NCBI GenBank assembly: GCA_037576215.1
Contig: JBANDB010000005.1
Location: 3,410,001-3,474,000 of the forward strand
Length of the DNA stretch: 64,000 bases
DNA from: Armillaria gallica
Lineage: Eukaryota; Basidiomycota; Agaricomycetes; Agaricales; Physalacriaceae
Direction of reading: 5' to 3'
The notes under the pieces were generated by a model that was not told the origin of the DNA, ran no database searches, and saw only the letters and a list, made by a program, of their open reading frames with translations. Both the position numbers and the translations under genes were made by a program. Below are positions 12,779 to 23,900 of this stretch, in pieces (the first letter of the stretch is position 1; each line of letters starts with the position of its first letter).

Positions 12779-13491
12779 ATGAACTTGGACAGAGCCAGAA
12801 CTACTCCTCAGGATACCCGCTCTCAGGCTGACATGCCCACAGCCAATTTTTTACTTCTTCCACAACCCTCCACTGATGCCTACCCTGGTGGTGGAGTCAT
12901 TCTCCAGTACTGAGATGGTTCAAACTGCATTCTCAACCGCACCTATCGTCCCTATGACCCTGCTGCTATGATGCAACATTGGGGCCTGCACCTTATTAGT
13001 CAGTTGTACTCTGGTGTTGATATCAGACCTACAGGATTCTTTGACATCCTCACAAATGTGCAACAGTACCAGGTCTCCTGGGTATGCCCATCTCTTCTAT
13101 TTCAGTAGCCAATCTTATTATCATACAGAGGCCACCCCTACCATCTGACACAACATTGTACAGGATTTTTCCATTCATGGCATCTCTCAATATCAGGATA
13201 TGGGATCCAAAGGTGGCGCAGGTTCCTGGAAGATTGACATGTTTCTTCGGCCTTGACTTTGTCAGTCTTGAAGGAGATCCTCAACATGTTGGAGCTGATG
13301 TTGAAGTGGTGGTGGGTAGACGAAGTGTACCTGATGGACCGGAGGTCAAGGGTCAGGCCTTGGTTCCCATTGATGATGTTGACCTCACGTCACCTCAAAC
13401 GTTTGGCATTTTTGCCGATGTCATATACAAGTTCCATTTTCACAACTATCACATCATATCACACTCCTTTCCATACAACTTACTTGAGTAA
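12779..13491 (+). pseudogene. Unknown protein family Q, copy 2 (one in-frame stop)
   Basis: The gene starts at an ATG at 12779 that aligns with the M-N-L start of copy Q1. A phase-0 GT/AG intron of 47 nt (13082-13128) follows, and the frame ends with a stop at 13489-13491, giving about 220 residues. It shares with Q1 the motifs G-G-G-x-I-L-x-Y, D-P-A-A-M, L-Y-R-I-F-P-F, G-D-P-Q-H-V-G and the C-terminal F-P-Y-N-L-L. A TGA at about 12911-12913 directly follows the shared I-L-Q-Y motif, at a different place from the stop in Q1, so the two copies were disabled independently. The C-terminal half looks like alternating beta strands rich in aromatic residues and histidine. No known family is recognised. 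Confidence 0.6.
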
Positions 13492-13971
13492 CTGAATTCA
13501 CTACTAGTACTTACATGTCATAGCCTGTACTAAATTTGCTTGTTTTGTGTGTCCCGAAAATGGTATGGATGAATCACTATCGCAAACTTGAAGGAACTAC
13601 ACAACTATATCGTCAATCAACACATTCCATGCTATAGATCAAGTTAGACGCCAGTGCTAGCACTGGTAATTTTCCTTTTGTATCGCTCCATAGCCCAATT
13701 TTAGATGTTGGGTTACTGGGCCCAGTGGTCGGACAGATTTGAATGGTGTTCTAAAATTAAATAGTGACCAAAAAAAGTCATCAACACCATTGACATTGTC
13801 AGAAAACATGCACACAATAGGGTCAAACTTTCAGTGGCCAGAAAGTCACTGACAATGTCAGAAAATGCGTACACATGTACAAAGTGTGGACACACAATAC
13901 AACCTTAAAAATGCACATCGAGATGCACTAGTCACTTCAGGCTTGAACCCTTCCACCATCCCACATCCATC
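13492..13971. other. Non-coding stretch with a short imperfect direct repeat
   Basis: No gene seen. Two related segments near 13785-13815 and 13843-13877 share TGACA(T/A)TGTCAGAAAA followed by a CACACA-type tail. TGACATTGTCA is itself close to a palindrome. Confidence 0.4.
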
Positions 13972-14484
13972 ATGGCTTTGCCAGCTTTATTCCTTGGTGC
14001 TAGCTCCACTCTACACGCCGGACAGACGCAGACAGATGTCCATGTCTTGAATGACCTCAACTTGCCTGTCTTTCCCAAGATTCACTTAGTCAATAGAAGT
14101 GTCTTGGGTGAAATTGGATACCTGTATGTGGAGTACCAGACCGACATGGGGGGGCCATGGCTTTCCACATATCCGTACCCTTTTTCTGGAGACCTTTTTG
14201 TGTGGACAGTGGCAGGACCCGCTCAGGTACCATTGAACGTTTGGTATCCAGGCCAAGGACAATGGGCACGAATCGGATGGCATATGGTTCTGGGGGAGAA
14301 ATACGACTTGTTGATGTGGCCTGGACAGAATGGCCTACTGATGCCCATACACTACTGGCAACATCAAAGACGGGGTCCTTCTCGGAAAATGGTCCCAATC
14401 ACTGAGGGGCAAGCCAAGAGATGCACAGGTACGTGCCTCTCTTGGGGTACTCAGATGCAAAGTCACCGCAGGACGGGCAGCTGA
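13972..14484 (+). CDS. Hypothetical protein, possibly frameshifted
   Basis: An open frame of 170 codons starts at an ATG at 13972. The first part (L-N-L-P-V-F-P-K-I-H-L-V-N-R-S) looks protein-like. From about 14150 two overlapping frames both look plausible: one is tryptophan- and glycine-rich, the other contains M-G-T-N-R-M-A-Y-G-S-G-G-E-I-R-L-V-D-V. This suggests a frameshift or an unrecognised intron within the gene. No family is recognised. It lies 480 bp downstream of Q2 and just upstream of inverted repeat R1d. Confidence 0.3.
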   Translation: MALPALFLGASSTLHAGQTQTDVHVLNDLNLPVFPKIHLVNRSVLGEIGYLYVEYQTDMGGPWLSTYPYPFSGDLFVWTVAGPAQVPLNVWYPGQGQWARIGWHMVLGEKYDLLMWPGQNGLLMPIHYWQHQRRGPSRKMVPITEGQAKRCTGTCLSWGTQMQSHRRTGS

Positions 14485-14789
14485 AGTGCAACTTCATGTT
14501 CCTGCACTATGTGGTTATCGTCAATTCTTGGATATGTCTGTTTCCATGCATTAGGTCGAGTAGATGACAAGCAGCTCTTGTATAACAAAGAATTTAATAG
14601 CATGATAGTGATGTTCCCTTGAGACCTGAAGCTTGAAAACAAAACCTCATTCCAGCGTCGCTGTGAGATTTGTCAAGTTAAAAAAACATGAAGAGAGCAG
14701 CATCTTCGAAGGTGGGTGAGCCATACGGTCACGGCACGTGCACATTAATTCAGACACAGGTTCTTACCTGTTAGGTCCGCATGTTCTAC

Positions 14790-15965
14790 TGGTTTCTTGG
14801 GATAAAAGTATTTACAATGGCTGCCATGTACACAGTGGAATAGATCCTGCGATACAGACAAGGAAATACTGCTGTCGTGAAACAATAGGTTTGAACTTGT
14901 AAAGCAAAGTTTAAGCTGGCACAGTTGTATCCCGATGTACTTGTTTGGATCAGAAGGTCATCAGGGTTTAAAATGTTGTGTTCTGACTGTTGACTTCAAA
15001 GCTGTCGGATGTCTGCCCAATCCCTTGCCAGGGCTTCACTTTGGCTGAGATTGGTCATCTTTTCAATTTGCAGATAATCTGAGGTGTCTACTTCAGAACC
15101 CCTCGAATTCTTGCCCACTTTGCACCTACGGATGGTGCATTACTATTCCTTACTCATAGCCATGTTGTACAAGTCAACAGTACATCTAATATTGATTCAC
15201 CGATGCAGCAAACTGAAGCAACATTTACAGAAGTCACCTTGACTCAAACCAATAAAATACTACAGACTTGATTCTGTTGGTTCCAGTCTCTGGAATTTGT
15301 ATTCTCTCTTCAGACGAGATCTGGCAATGTTTTGTGAGGTGATTATCAACTCTCTACAGAAGAATATGTAGCTAAACTGTCAATTCAGTGTAAAGGAATC
15401 AATCCATCCTAGGGCATGTTGAGATACTCGCCAGGATGTAACTTGCTGCTTCCATGGCAGTACTGTATGCCGCAATGTCTTGTAACTCGCAGAGCAGGTG
15501 TAATTTTTGCGGAAATGTAAAGAATAGGAACTTGAATGAATTTCTGTGGCGGTAATTGCTGAACCAGGACGTGTTCAAAGAGGACAGAAAATCTTTGACA
15601 GCTGCACGTCCATTCAAGTATCTGCTTTCGAGGGTTGAATTTGCGACCCTGCTTTTGCGCTACAATCAACACACTCATCAATTTGTCTAAGGATATCCTC
15701 ACTCATCATGTACTTCAGATGTCTGATTATGCCATCTCCAAATACTGATCTTTTAATCCATGCCATTGTCTGCTCTTCTTCTACAAAGTGGCCATGCTAC
15801 TACCGCATATCTTTGAGGACTTCAGAGCTTTCGGTTCCAGGCCTAGGATGCGAAACAAGGAGGTGTGCAAATTTTTAGCCTACTTCAGGATATTCAGGAT
15901 GCCAAACCTGACATCTGGAATTCAGCACACGGCACCATTGATCCCATTTGTCCCTTCCTTTGTCA
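14790..15965 (-). repeat. Dispersed repeat R1, copy d (inverted, longest)
   Basis: The most complete inverted copy of R1 spans the reverse complement of both the 755-960 part (matched at about 15720-15965) and the 960-1870 part. Words such as TGCTGAATTCCAGA on the minus strand link it also to copy b near 5020. The roughly 1.2-kb length fits copy a. Confidence 0.75.
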
Positions 15966-16040
15966 CTGTCCTACAGCCTTGTATGAGTAGCATGTCGCAA
16001 CTAGATGATCTAAGGAATGATTTTCCACCCTAAGTGTGGA

Positions 16041-17090
16041 TTCGCGGATGCGGGACCCCCTGAGATTGTTTCACCGATTTGATTGCTAGCATGTCTATTT
16101 CAGGATGTTGGGTTTGTCTTACTGTGCCCTGATCAGATAAGTTCATTGTTCACGCATTGGACCTCTATTCCATTGTATTGATCTTTGATCTACTTTACAC
16201 ACATTTCTTGTTTTTCCTTTCTTATGTTACCATCCCATTGCCAAGGCCATGAGGGAGTACTCACTAGGGGGCTTGACCACATCAGCAGAGCATAGGACAG
16301 GTTCAGTCCCATAGCAGCTCTCTGTAGTATGGACGTTGTTACGTTTCTGTGTAGGAGTTGCGATGTCTAATGAAATTGCCTTTCTTCCTTCCAAGTTTAA
16401 CCACATCATGCAGGCTTGAGACATGCTTCACCCAGAATTTCATTGGTATACATATGGTACATAGTATGGGCATGGGGAATCCCTGTACAGGCATACTATT
16501 CTGACATCCTCGCCACTCGGTCTGATAAGGACCGCAACATAGTACTTAGCCATTGTCCCAGGGCTGACCAGCTGTTCCAAATCATGGCACAAAATGAGAT
16601 GTCACTAGATATCATGAAATAGACCCACACAGCAGCAAAAAGATACAGAAAAAGTCGTTTGGAGGGATTGTGCAGGCCATTTAGTGGGATCTAATATGAA
16701 GATGAGAGGAAAGGCGGCAAGTATAGGCAAGCACATACATGAAGGAGATCTTTTGATAGCCCGGCTTGTTGTTTTGAATCAACTGACACCCAAACCTGGA
16801 GTTGTGTGTCATCCCCTTTCTCGGAATCGCCGGTAGCGATATACTGCCACCCTATAGACTGTATAATCCTGATCACGGAGTGTCAGAAATGGTACAAGAA
16901 GCCAATAGATAGGAGATGAGCAGCTGATTTGGCGCACTGGGTGAGATGTGTATGCCTGCGGGAACTAGAGCAGGATCTTTGAAGTTGAGTGGCTTTAGGA
17001 CATGGTTGACAGGCTGTGCAATTGTTGTAGATGGTCACCAGTCTTGGATGACAAGGAGATCATAGATAACTTGTATATCAATGAAGGTGA
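16041..17090. other. No gene recognised
   Basis: A 68-codon frame at 16416-16622 has no recognisable domain and lacks a homologue elsewhere in the window. The rest is scattered short frames. Confidence 0.35.
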
Positions 17091-17280
17091 CAGTGTTGCT
17101 GTGAGATTTGTCAAGTTAACATGAAGAGAGCAGCATCTTCAAAGGTGGGTGAGCCATACGGTTGCAGCGTGCGCACATTGATTCAGACACAGGTTCTTAC
17201 CTGTTAGGTCTGTGCATAGATACTGTGATACAGACAAGAAAATACTGCTGTTGTGAAACAACGGGTAAAGCAAAGGAGAG
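17090..17280 (-). repeat. Repeat R1-linked fragment, copy e
   Basis: It matches 14660-14890: GAAGAGAGCAGCATCTTC, GGTGGGTGAGCCATACGGT, then TTCAGACACAGGTTCTTACC and the ATACAGACAAG(G/A)AAATACTG word of R1. It breaks off after the R1 edge. Confidence 0.65.
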
Positions 17281-17439
17281 GATCATAGATGCTGTGTCTG
17301 GACACATATGCAACAGTGTTGTCAGTGTCCAGGACATCCTTGAAGGATTGTTCGGACATCTGTGGACAGATGCCGACATCAAATATACCCATATCCAGAT
17401 GTCTAGACATCTGAATCTGCAGGACTATTTTTTATTCTA

Positions 17440-18390
17440 AAAAATGGCCAGAGAATCTTCCTAAAATGGATAGTAATTTTGAATCTAAAATACTTGTTTG
17501 TATGGTCATTATTATTCAGCATCTTCTGAGCCATATAATTATGAATTGTGCCCATATCTCCTTAATATCTTACCAATTGGTATATATATTAGCAGCAATG
17601 TAATGAGATGAGGAGTAATAGGATAATCTAACTGTATTGCAGTACGACTACAAGTCTTTTATACAACTACAAGTCTTCTAGTAAGTTCTAAGAGTCATCC
17701 TAAATTGTAGCTAATAGAATGAAGTAGAAATTTCGAGTACAGACACAACATTGCTTGGTGTGGGTAAGGTCCGTCAACCAGTTGAAGCTCTGTGTATTGA
17801 CTGGTGTCAGCTTGCTTTGCTAACAATATATGCAATATTATATTGATTATTCCCATTTCATATTTCTCAATCAAAGACAAGAAAATTGGCATTCTATAGG
17901 CCCTATAAGCTTGTAAAAAAGTGAAAAACAGAAGTAACAAAAAGTGTCAATTTTTTGAACATTTCCCTCTTTAGAGTATTTCAGCAAAATTCTTCCAAAA
18001 ACACATGTTCTTTTACCTGAAGAACTGCCATTTGTGTAGCAATCTTTGGATCATTCTTTGACTAGAAGAAATGTTGTAATAAGGGTGTTTCTTTCTCTTT
18101 TTATGACCTTACATTATATTCTTAGAATGTCAAATGTTTGGTCTATTTATTCTTTGAAAAGACATAGAAACATAGATTTAGAAAATCACCCTTTTCTAAA
18201 AGATCTTTTTGAGCTGGAGAGACAAGGACAAATACTCTATTTTATTGCAATTTGTTTATTATTTCAAGTCGTGCCTTTGGTTGATTTCTCCCCAGTGTGT
18301 CCAAGCTTGCAGTGCAAGAATTTCAATAAAGGAGTAAAAGATCCTATTAAGACGATGACCTTAGGTCGTGATTGATAAGACCCTACCTTA
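17440..18390. other. AT-rich stretch without a recognised gene
   Basis: The base composition becomes clearly more AT-rich than the flanks, with many T and A runs. One frame of 109 codons (18046-18375, plus strand) is rich in F, L, I and S, as expected from composition alone. It might be a decayed insertion, but no ends were identified. Confidence 0.4.
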
Positions 18391-18519
18391 CATGGTATCT
18401 CCCCATTTGCATGAATTGATGTACCAACCATTCCTACCACTGCTATCACACATATATGAGCCAGAGAATGCACGCTGTGGCGTCAATGCCAATGGCGACC
18501 AACTGGCATACCAAAATGA

Positions 18520-18736
18520 GTTTGAGAGAACTATCTGACAAAAGATCAATAAGTAATCGGAAGGTAATAGACCAAACTCATGTAAAGTCGCGTAATAAGC
18601 CATGGTTGCATTTCCTGCCCCGTTCATTCTGCAGTACTTGATGTTCTCGATGTAGCAAGCATGCTAGCTTCCACGTATAGGGCTGAACAATTTTGCTTTG
18701 TTAGGGGCTCTCAGCAGTAGCCGGCGGTGGCTAGGA
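18520..18736 (-). repeat. 3'-proximal part of gene family S, copy B
   Basis: This segment matches 29351-29545 (for example ATCTGACAAAAG(A/G)TCA, AAGCCATGGTTGCATTTC and ACTTGATGTTCTCGA). The match stops at the left edge of the LINE insertion and resumes at its right edge, so it belongs to the same ancestral unit as 19547-19963. Confidence 0.7.
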
Positions 18737-19546
18737 TGATGATAAAGGTCTGGATTGGTGACCCACAACACACCTCATAGTGGGCAAAGACGCAGGGGTA
18801 CAGTACTCTACTGCTATGTACGACTGTACCACTACTTGTTGTGATACTAATCTACTTGTCAACTCTGTGATATGTAAAACTCTTGGGTCCAGTACCTTTC
18901 GGACAAGGTAAGAACTCGCTGGCTCTGTCAGTGTAGCACGCATGCGGCCCAGAACATCTAAGGGCATCACAGACCTGTTATTGCCTCAAACTTCCATAAA
19001 ATTCTATGTAGCTTTTTGTGTTTAAGGTGTCTATTCTTCATTGCGTAAATCATTGTCTAGGGAAAGAGAGGGAATAAATAAAATAGATAAAGAAAAAAGG
19101 AAAAGAAAAAATGGGGGAAACCCGGTAGCGCTGTGATGGAGTGATCTTCTATCCATCATGCAGCTCTGGTTCATCTTCCCAGAGTGGCATTCCTACCTCT
19201 TGCATTGGGGTTCCAGTCTTTGTAAAGGCTCCAGACTCCGCTAGGAACCTTGTGACCGCTTCAATGCCTTCTGTCGTGCCCAAAAGGTCACACATCACCA
19301 GGTTCTGTGATCCTTCGCATAGGATCTGTCGATGGTCGCTGTATCGTGGGCAGGATCGTATGATGTGGTCTCGCGTCTGTAGTCGCTCGCCGCATTTGCA
19401 GTCCGTTGCTTCTGGGATGTTAAACAGCTCATAGAACTCGCCTATGTGAGCATGCCCTGTTCTACACTGCACGAGCCTTCTGAACACCTCGTGTGGTGTC
19501 TCCTTGAACCTCTGGGTTGGTTTTAGCTGTGGGGCGGTGGCTAGGA
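18724..19546 (-). mobile_element. 5'-truncated LINE (Tad1-like) remnant with 13-bp target duplication
   Basis: The sequence GCGGTGGCTAGGA occurs at 18724-18736 and again at 19534-19546, bounding about 800 bp absent from the related locus near 29535. On the minus strand the insert opens inside a frame (19149-19546) with the end of a non-LTR retrotransposon pol protein: R-R-L-V-Q-C-R-T-G-H-A-H, then C-K-C-G-E-R-L-Q-T-R-D-H-I-I-R-S-C-P-R-Y, which matches the C-C-H-C finger and flanking H-I-L-x-x-C-P motif after the RNase H domain. The upstream codons of the apparent open frame belong to the host repeat, not to the LINE. The 3' end on the minus strand is ATCATCAT rather than poly-A, and the element is extremely 5'-truncated. 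Confidence 0.75.
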
Positions 19547-19963
19547 GGTGAAGGACAGAGAGCCGGCGGGATGACTTCGACGTTCTTGTACCCTGATGAG
19601 GGTTCACCACCTACATCACGCGAAAGGCGACTGTGGACCTTCTGCCCACTATCCACAGACATTTGTTTGCAGTATGAGCATTCACCACCAGGCTGGAATC
19701 GGTGAGTACAGAAGATGATATGGACACATTGGACAAAGTGGACAGTAAGTAGGCGCATTGGAGAATGGGAATGGAATTGCAACAACTAGCGGCATGGTAA
19801 TTGCTGACCATCTCCATTTTGTGGGCCGCAAAACCTTGCATGCATCCATCGTAGCATTAGAGCTAGCGGTCCCACAGCGAACATCATAGATGATGGCCCT
19901 CCTCTCTACCAGACGTGCAGTCGGAGAAGCGAGTTCCTTCCTTCCTGGGAGGGTTCAAGACAG
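19547..19963 (-). pseudogene. Gene family S, copy B, 3' part
   Basis: This piece aligns with 29590-30310 of copy A. Words such as GAGCCGGCG, TCGACGTTCTTGTA, GGGTTC(G/A)CCACC and GAGTTCCTTCC followed by CCTGGGA are shared. It lies between the LINE fragment and the solo LTR and is cut by both. The reading frame is not continuous. See the entry for copy A for what can be said of the protein. Confidence 0.5.
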
Positions 19964-19967
19964 ACGT

Positions 19968-21770
19968 TGAAGAGACTCTGTGCGCGCAGGCTAGAAATGC
20001 AACAGTGTCGAAGACACTGATCACACTCACACCCAACACTACACACACAAACCCTCAAGTTCTTGGGGGGGATATTATGCGATAGAAGCAGATTGAAGCA
20101 AAACAACTAAACTCTCAGAATATACAATACACGCATATAGCAATAGCGCGCGTCACGTATCTAGATCTCTCTAAGTCCAAAGGCTTTTATAACAAGAGGG
20201 GCGACCAATGTCGCCGGGCCTCAAGGCAAGGTGTACTACAATACACGATACGTCACCACACACCCACAAAACCCTCAATAAGTCGCGCACGTCACACACA
20301 GGTAACCACAACAACCTAAACACACTCTAAACACGACTCAAAGCTTGCGCTCTAAGCAGAAACCCTTCACAAAACGTCCACTCAAGCCACAGGATTTGAA
20401 CCTACGCACTCAAGCTTCCAAAACCAATCGTAGACCCACAGGGTTTGAACCTATGCCGATCCAGAGACACAATAACCAACTAAACCCCGTCCGACAAGCC
20501 AAAGGGTTTGAACCTCTGCCGCTTGCGGAAATGAGAACCCTCAAGCGTGCACTAATCAGACCACAGGGTTTGAACCTCTGCCGCCTGTAGTGCTGCGCGT
20601 TAGAAGAAGGCCTCTGTACGAACACTAATCAGACCAAAGGGTTTGAACCTCTGCTGCCTGTAGTATCTCGCACACAAGAAACGCCGTCCGACAAGCCAAA
20701 GGGTTTGAACCTCTGCTGCCTGTAACACCGCGCGTCACAAGAAACCCTCAAAACTCAAGAGCGCGTCCGCAATGACACAATATCTCTTATTCTCAGGGTA
20801 GAGCGCAGTCAACCAGTCACTCAAACCATACACGAGTCCCCGCTAGGCAAGTCCCCTGCTAAGCAAGTCCCCCGCTAAGCTTTCTACGCCTCGCGCGCAA
20901 CTCAATTCACTCGGTATGATATCAATTCTAGGTTTATTCTCTCGCTCGAAGTTACAAACTAATCCTGCTGCTAGGGCGTCAAGCTGGAGGCTTGCGCGCG
21001 ACTACAACGGGGGTCCGAAACTTGTACACTACAAGTACACTGCGCTATTTATCTATTTTACATCCTACAAATTTGTACCACCAAATATAGTATTATTTAA
21101 GCTGCGGGGTACTTTCGCCTGCGTCCCGCGCATGTTGCAATTATCACGCCATAGCTTGGCGCTGACTCAGGAGTCTGGCCCGGGGCCAGGTCCTGTCTCT
21201 GAGTGTCACGGCATCAGTTACCAAGGCTATGACACGCGGGTTGACATCAGTTGCCATATCCCCGGAGTTATAGCCTACCCCGCAACTCTTATTTCGCTTC
21301 CTAGTATTCTCACAGGGAATTCCATTGTAGTGAGGGCAATGTGCTTCTTGTCTAGGCCTCGCGCATTTTGGCTGAAGCCCGGAACTTCGGATTTACTTGA
21401 GTTCTGACATCTCAAGGTCTAGAACTCTAAGCTCCGGGCCTGCCATGCCTTGCGCGTCATAGATCACTGCTACGCGAAGTCTTAATTACCCCGCAAGCGT
21501 GTCCCGTGCTATTCTTAGTGCGCGTATGCTTTGCCTTGTCAGAGCACTCAGTGTCAAGCACTGGGACTTCATACCTAGTATGGCCTTTCTAGTACCATTC
21601 TCAGGTTAAGCCATGCGCTCCACCCAGCTTTACTCTGGTAATATCATTACTGGCATTATAAACACTGCACTCTGTTGCTTTCATCATTGCCTTCGTGTCT
21701 GGGCATTATTGCCTGTACTCATTTGTACAATTCGCAAATTTACACGTGTGAATGCTTTTCAAGCGTGTCA
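19968..21770 (-). mobile_element. Solo LTR, family with T-arm repeats, copy 1 (minus)
   Basis: The element is bounded by ACGT at 19964-19967 and 21771-21774 and interrupts the ancestral S-family sequence, which is continuous in copy A near 30290-30320. Read on the minus strand it starts TGACACGCTT and ends TCTCTTCA, the TG...CA ends expected of an LTR. The same ends bound the inverted copy at 23901-25537, there flanked by ACGG on both sides. No coding frame, integrase or RT is present, so it is called a solo LTR of about 1.8 kb. A 4-bp duplication fits several LTR element groups; the parent family is not in the window. Confidence 0.75.
20385..20720 (-). repeat. Array of six tRNA T-arm-like motifs in the solo LTR
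   Basis: Six copies of a core (A/C)(A/G)GGGTTTGAACCTCTGC or a close variant occur at about 20389, 20437, 20500, 20561, 20633 and 20696, spaced 48-74 bp. On the minus strand each core reads as a 5-bp stem closing a 7-nt TTCAAAC/TTCAAAT loop, the form of a tRNA T-arm and of the pol III B box with its CpG lost. No acceptor stem, D-arm or anticodon arm is visible beside them, so these are not tRNA genes. Confidence 0.65.
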
Positions 21771-23200
21771 ACGTACTCCACCATTATCTCTGGTATTGAA
21801 ATCAACTTCGGACTAGGGATCTCCACACCAATGGCGATGGCGACTTCGTGTAGACTCGGAGGAAAACTTTTGCCTGATGAGCGGAACAGGGAATGGTGTT
21901 ACAACTCTAGCTCGGACCTCTGACATGCATACAGTAGACGAGAAGAAATGATCGTATGCCTTGCTTGTATACACCGTACGAAGCAGATTCGAAGTGAAAA
22001 GCGGAGTAGTGAACCTTCTGAGGTGTCGATATTCCTGCTGTTGAGTCATACCACATCTTGCAGCCACTGCCACCTGTAGGCTAATCCAGAAGGAAGTACA
22101 CGGTCTCGAGTAGTCAGGATTTTGTGCATCGGGGTTGTAGGTGAAGGTGAACCAAAGACCAGGGAAAGAAGCAGAGAAGAAAGATGCAGAGATGGGCATG
22201 ACGGGGGCTCCACCAATATTGCCGACTAACAAGAGTTGTTCGAGGCCGAAGAATTCCTCCTCCTCTCGACGAACGAACTGCAGATGACAGTAGCGTCAAT
22301 ATGAATTCGATGTTCGAGATGACGACGGCAGACATACCCTGGCGTCGTCCGTAACACGCTGGACGATGATGCGCTACCCTGCCTGCGACTCTCGCAGTCA
22401 TGGTCCATCGAGAAAAAGGTGACAATCTGTAAACCAGATGGATCCTGTCTTCGTTCTACCATGTCTTCCATTTTCAGCTGCTTTGTCGCATGCGGCCCAA
22501 TTAAGTCACCAGCGTAAAACACCGGGAGCCGTAAACGTACATCGGAGGGAGGCGTTGGAACAAAGATGACCGACGACGGCTGGTACATCTAGCAGGAGGC
22601 TGGTCATTTATGGCGCGTGGATTTTATGTAAATATATGCAAGAAGCAGAGGACAAAGAGACGGTGCGAATGACAGAGGACGTGTGAAAAAGGATAACAAA
22701 GGTTCGGTGGACGACTCAAGCTTTTGGTGACCATCAGTACAAGTTCAGCGCCGGCTGGGTATGGATGGTAGACTTACATTGAACCAAGAAAACTGCCTGC
22801 GACTAGCAGCTCTGACAAAGATCATGGACACGCTCTTCTCTTCAGCCCTCCACCTACACGATGCCGAATCCTATGCCTCCCTTCTCCGATTGTGTTGATG
22901 GGGAGCCACTACCCTTGGAGGATTCTCCATGCCCTGAAAGTTGCCATAACATCGACGAGGGAAGGGGTTTCTCATGCAAGCTTTTGCTAGGTGAACAGGC
23001 AATGGATGACTTTTGTAGTCCTCGATGATGGTGGGAGACAGAAGGGGAGTGGCGATCGGAGTTTCGGATTGACCTCTCCTGTCCGACTGCGAGTATGCAC
23101 GCACATACAAAGCCTGGAACTGTTCCTCGTCTGGACATGCATGCAAACAAAAGCTCTTCCAAGCCTCGTTTGTTTTCTCAACGCGGCGATTCAAGATGCT
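21771..23200 (-). pseudogene. Gene family S, copy B, main part
   Basis: On the minus strand a clean segment reads across a 60-nt GT/AG intron (22278-22337, phase 0) as V-T-D-D-A-R, then F-V-R-R-E-E-E-E-F-F-G-L-E-Q-L-L-L-V-G, then P-G-L-W-F-T-F-T-Y-N-P. Copy A has the same intron at 30742-30801, also 60 nt, and the same flanking motifs. Further upstream on the strand (22870-23190) the motif S-P-T-I-I-E-D-Y matches S-P-T-V-I-E-D-Y in copy A. A TAG precedes the V-T-D-D-A-R exon in frame and other shifts are needed, so the copy appears dead, or further introns are unresolved. The 3' part continues beyond the solo LTR at 19547-19963. The family is not recognised. Confidence 0.5.
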
Positions 23201-23896
23201 CAGACTTCAAGGTTCGCATGGCCTTGCAGGTGGAGAGAGGGTCGACCATGCTATTGTCGTCCTGAAGTACGTTCGCCATTCTCATCTCACTGAACTCTTT
23301 TATTGACATTACTTGCATTCACCGACAGCTGCCGTGTTCACACCGCCAAACTTTCCACGACGAATATCTCCCCATCAAATACTACTGCATTTACCGTTCT
23401 CCCCACTCCGTCACTGTGATCCAATGTCCTCAGCTTCCCGAGCAAACAGCGACGAGCGATGTCCAACAACACACCACCCTCTTTCCGTCCAACAGGTGCT
23501 TCAAGCTTCGACCACATCAGGCCTGGCTCTATGTTACGAGTCCGAGGTAACGAGGATTCATCCTTTTCTGAGCGATTTCGTGGGTAGGACCCTGAGCATT
23601 CTTAAGTTATACCTTAGAATTCAACAACAACAAACATTTGCCCTTTTATGGCAACAGCTTCACTTCCGCCTTCGACGTTGACCATTACCACGCCAAATCG
23701 TGTGTCTGCTTGCTGAACAGCCCTCTCATGGGCATGAAAAGGTATGTGTTTATTATTTAGATCCTTACTAATATCTTTAGATACTTTTTGCGCATCCGGC
23801 GGCCCCAAGAGCCCTGGATTGTGTGTATCCTGAGTCCTGCCTCCACTGCCTGCATAAGCCCTTGGTGGAGGCAGCACTGCTATTTCTCCATCCACC
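23201..23896. other. No gene recognised
   Basis: A 94-codon minus frame (23614-23898) and a 122-codon plus frame (23313-23681) overlap; neither shows a known domain. Near 23830-23875 the words GCCTCCAC and GTGGAGGC form a short hairpin. Confidence 0.35.
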
Positions 23897-23900
23897 ACGG

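Noticed and set aside
17695..18375. Hydrophobic frames as possible membrane proteins or mitochondrial DNA
   Set aside because: F, L, I and S richness follows from the AT-rich composition; no mitochondrial gene motif is visible.
19149..19610. A 153-codon minus-strand protein starting M-V-N-P-H-Q
   Set aside because: The first 20 or so codons are host repeat sequence and the rest is the LINE end; the apparent start is an artefact of the insertion junction.
20385..20720. Tandem tRNA genes or a CRISPR-like array
   Set aside because: Only the T-arm-like core recurs; there are no acceptor, D or anticodon arms. Spacers vary in length and the array sits in a eukaryotic LTR.
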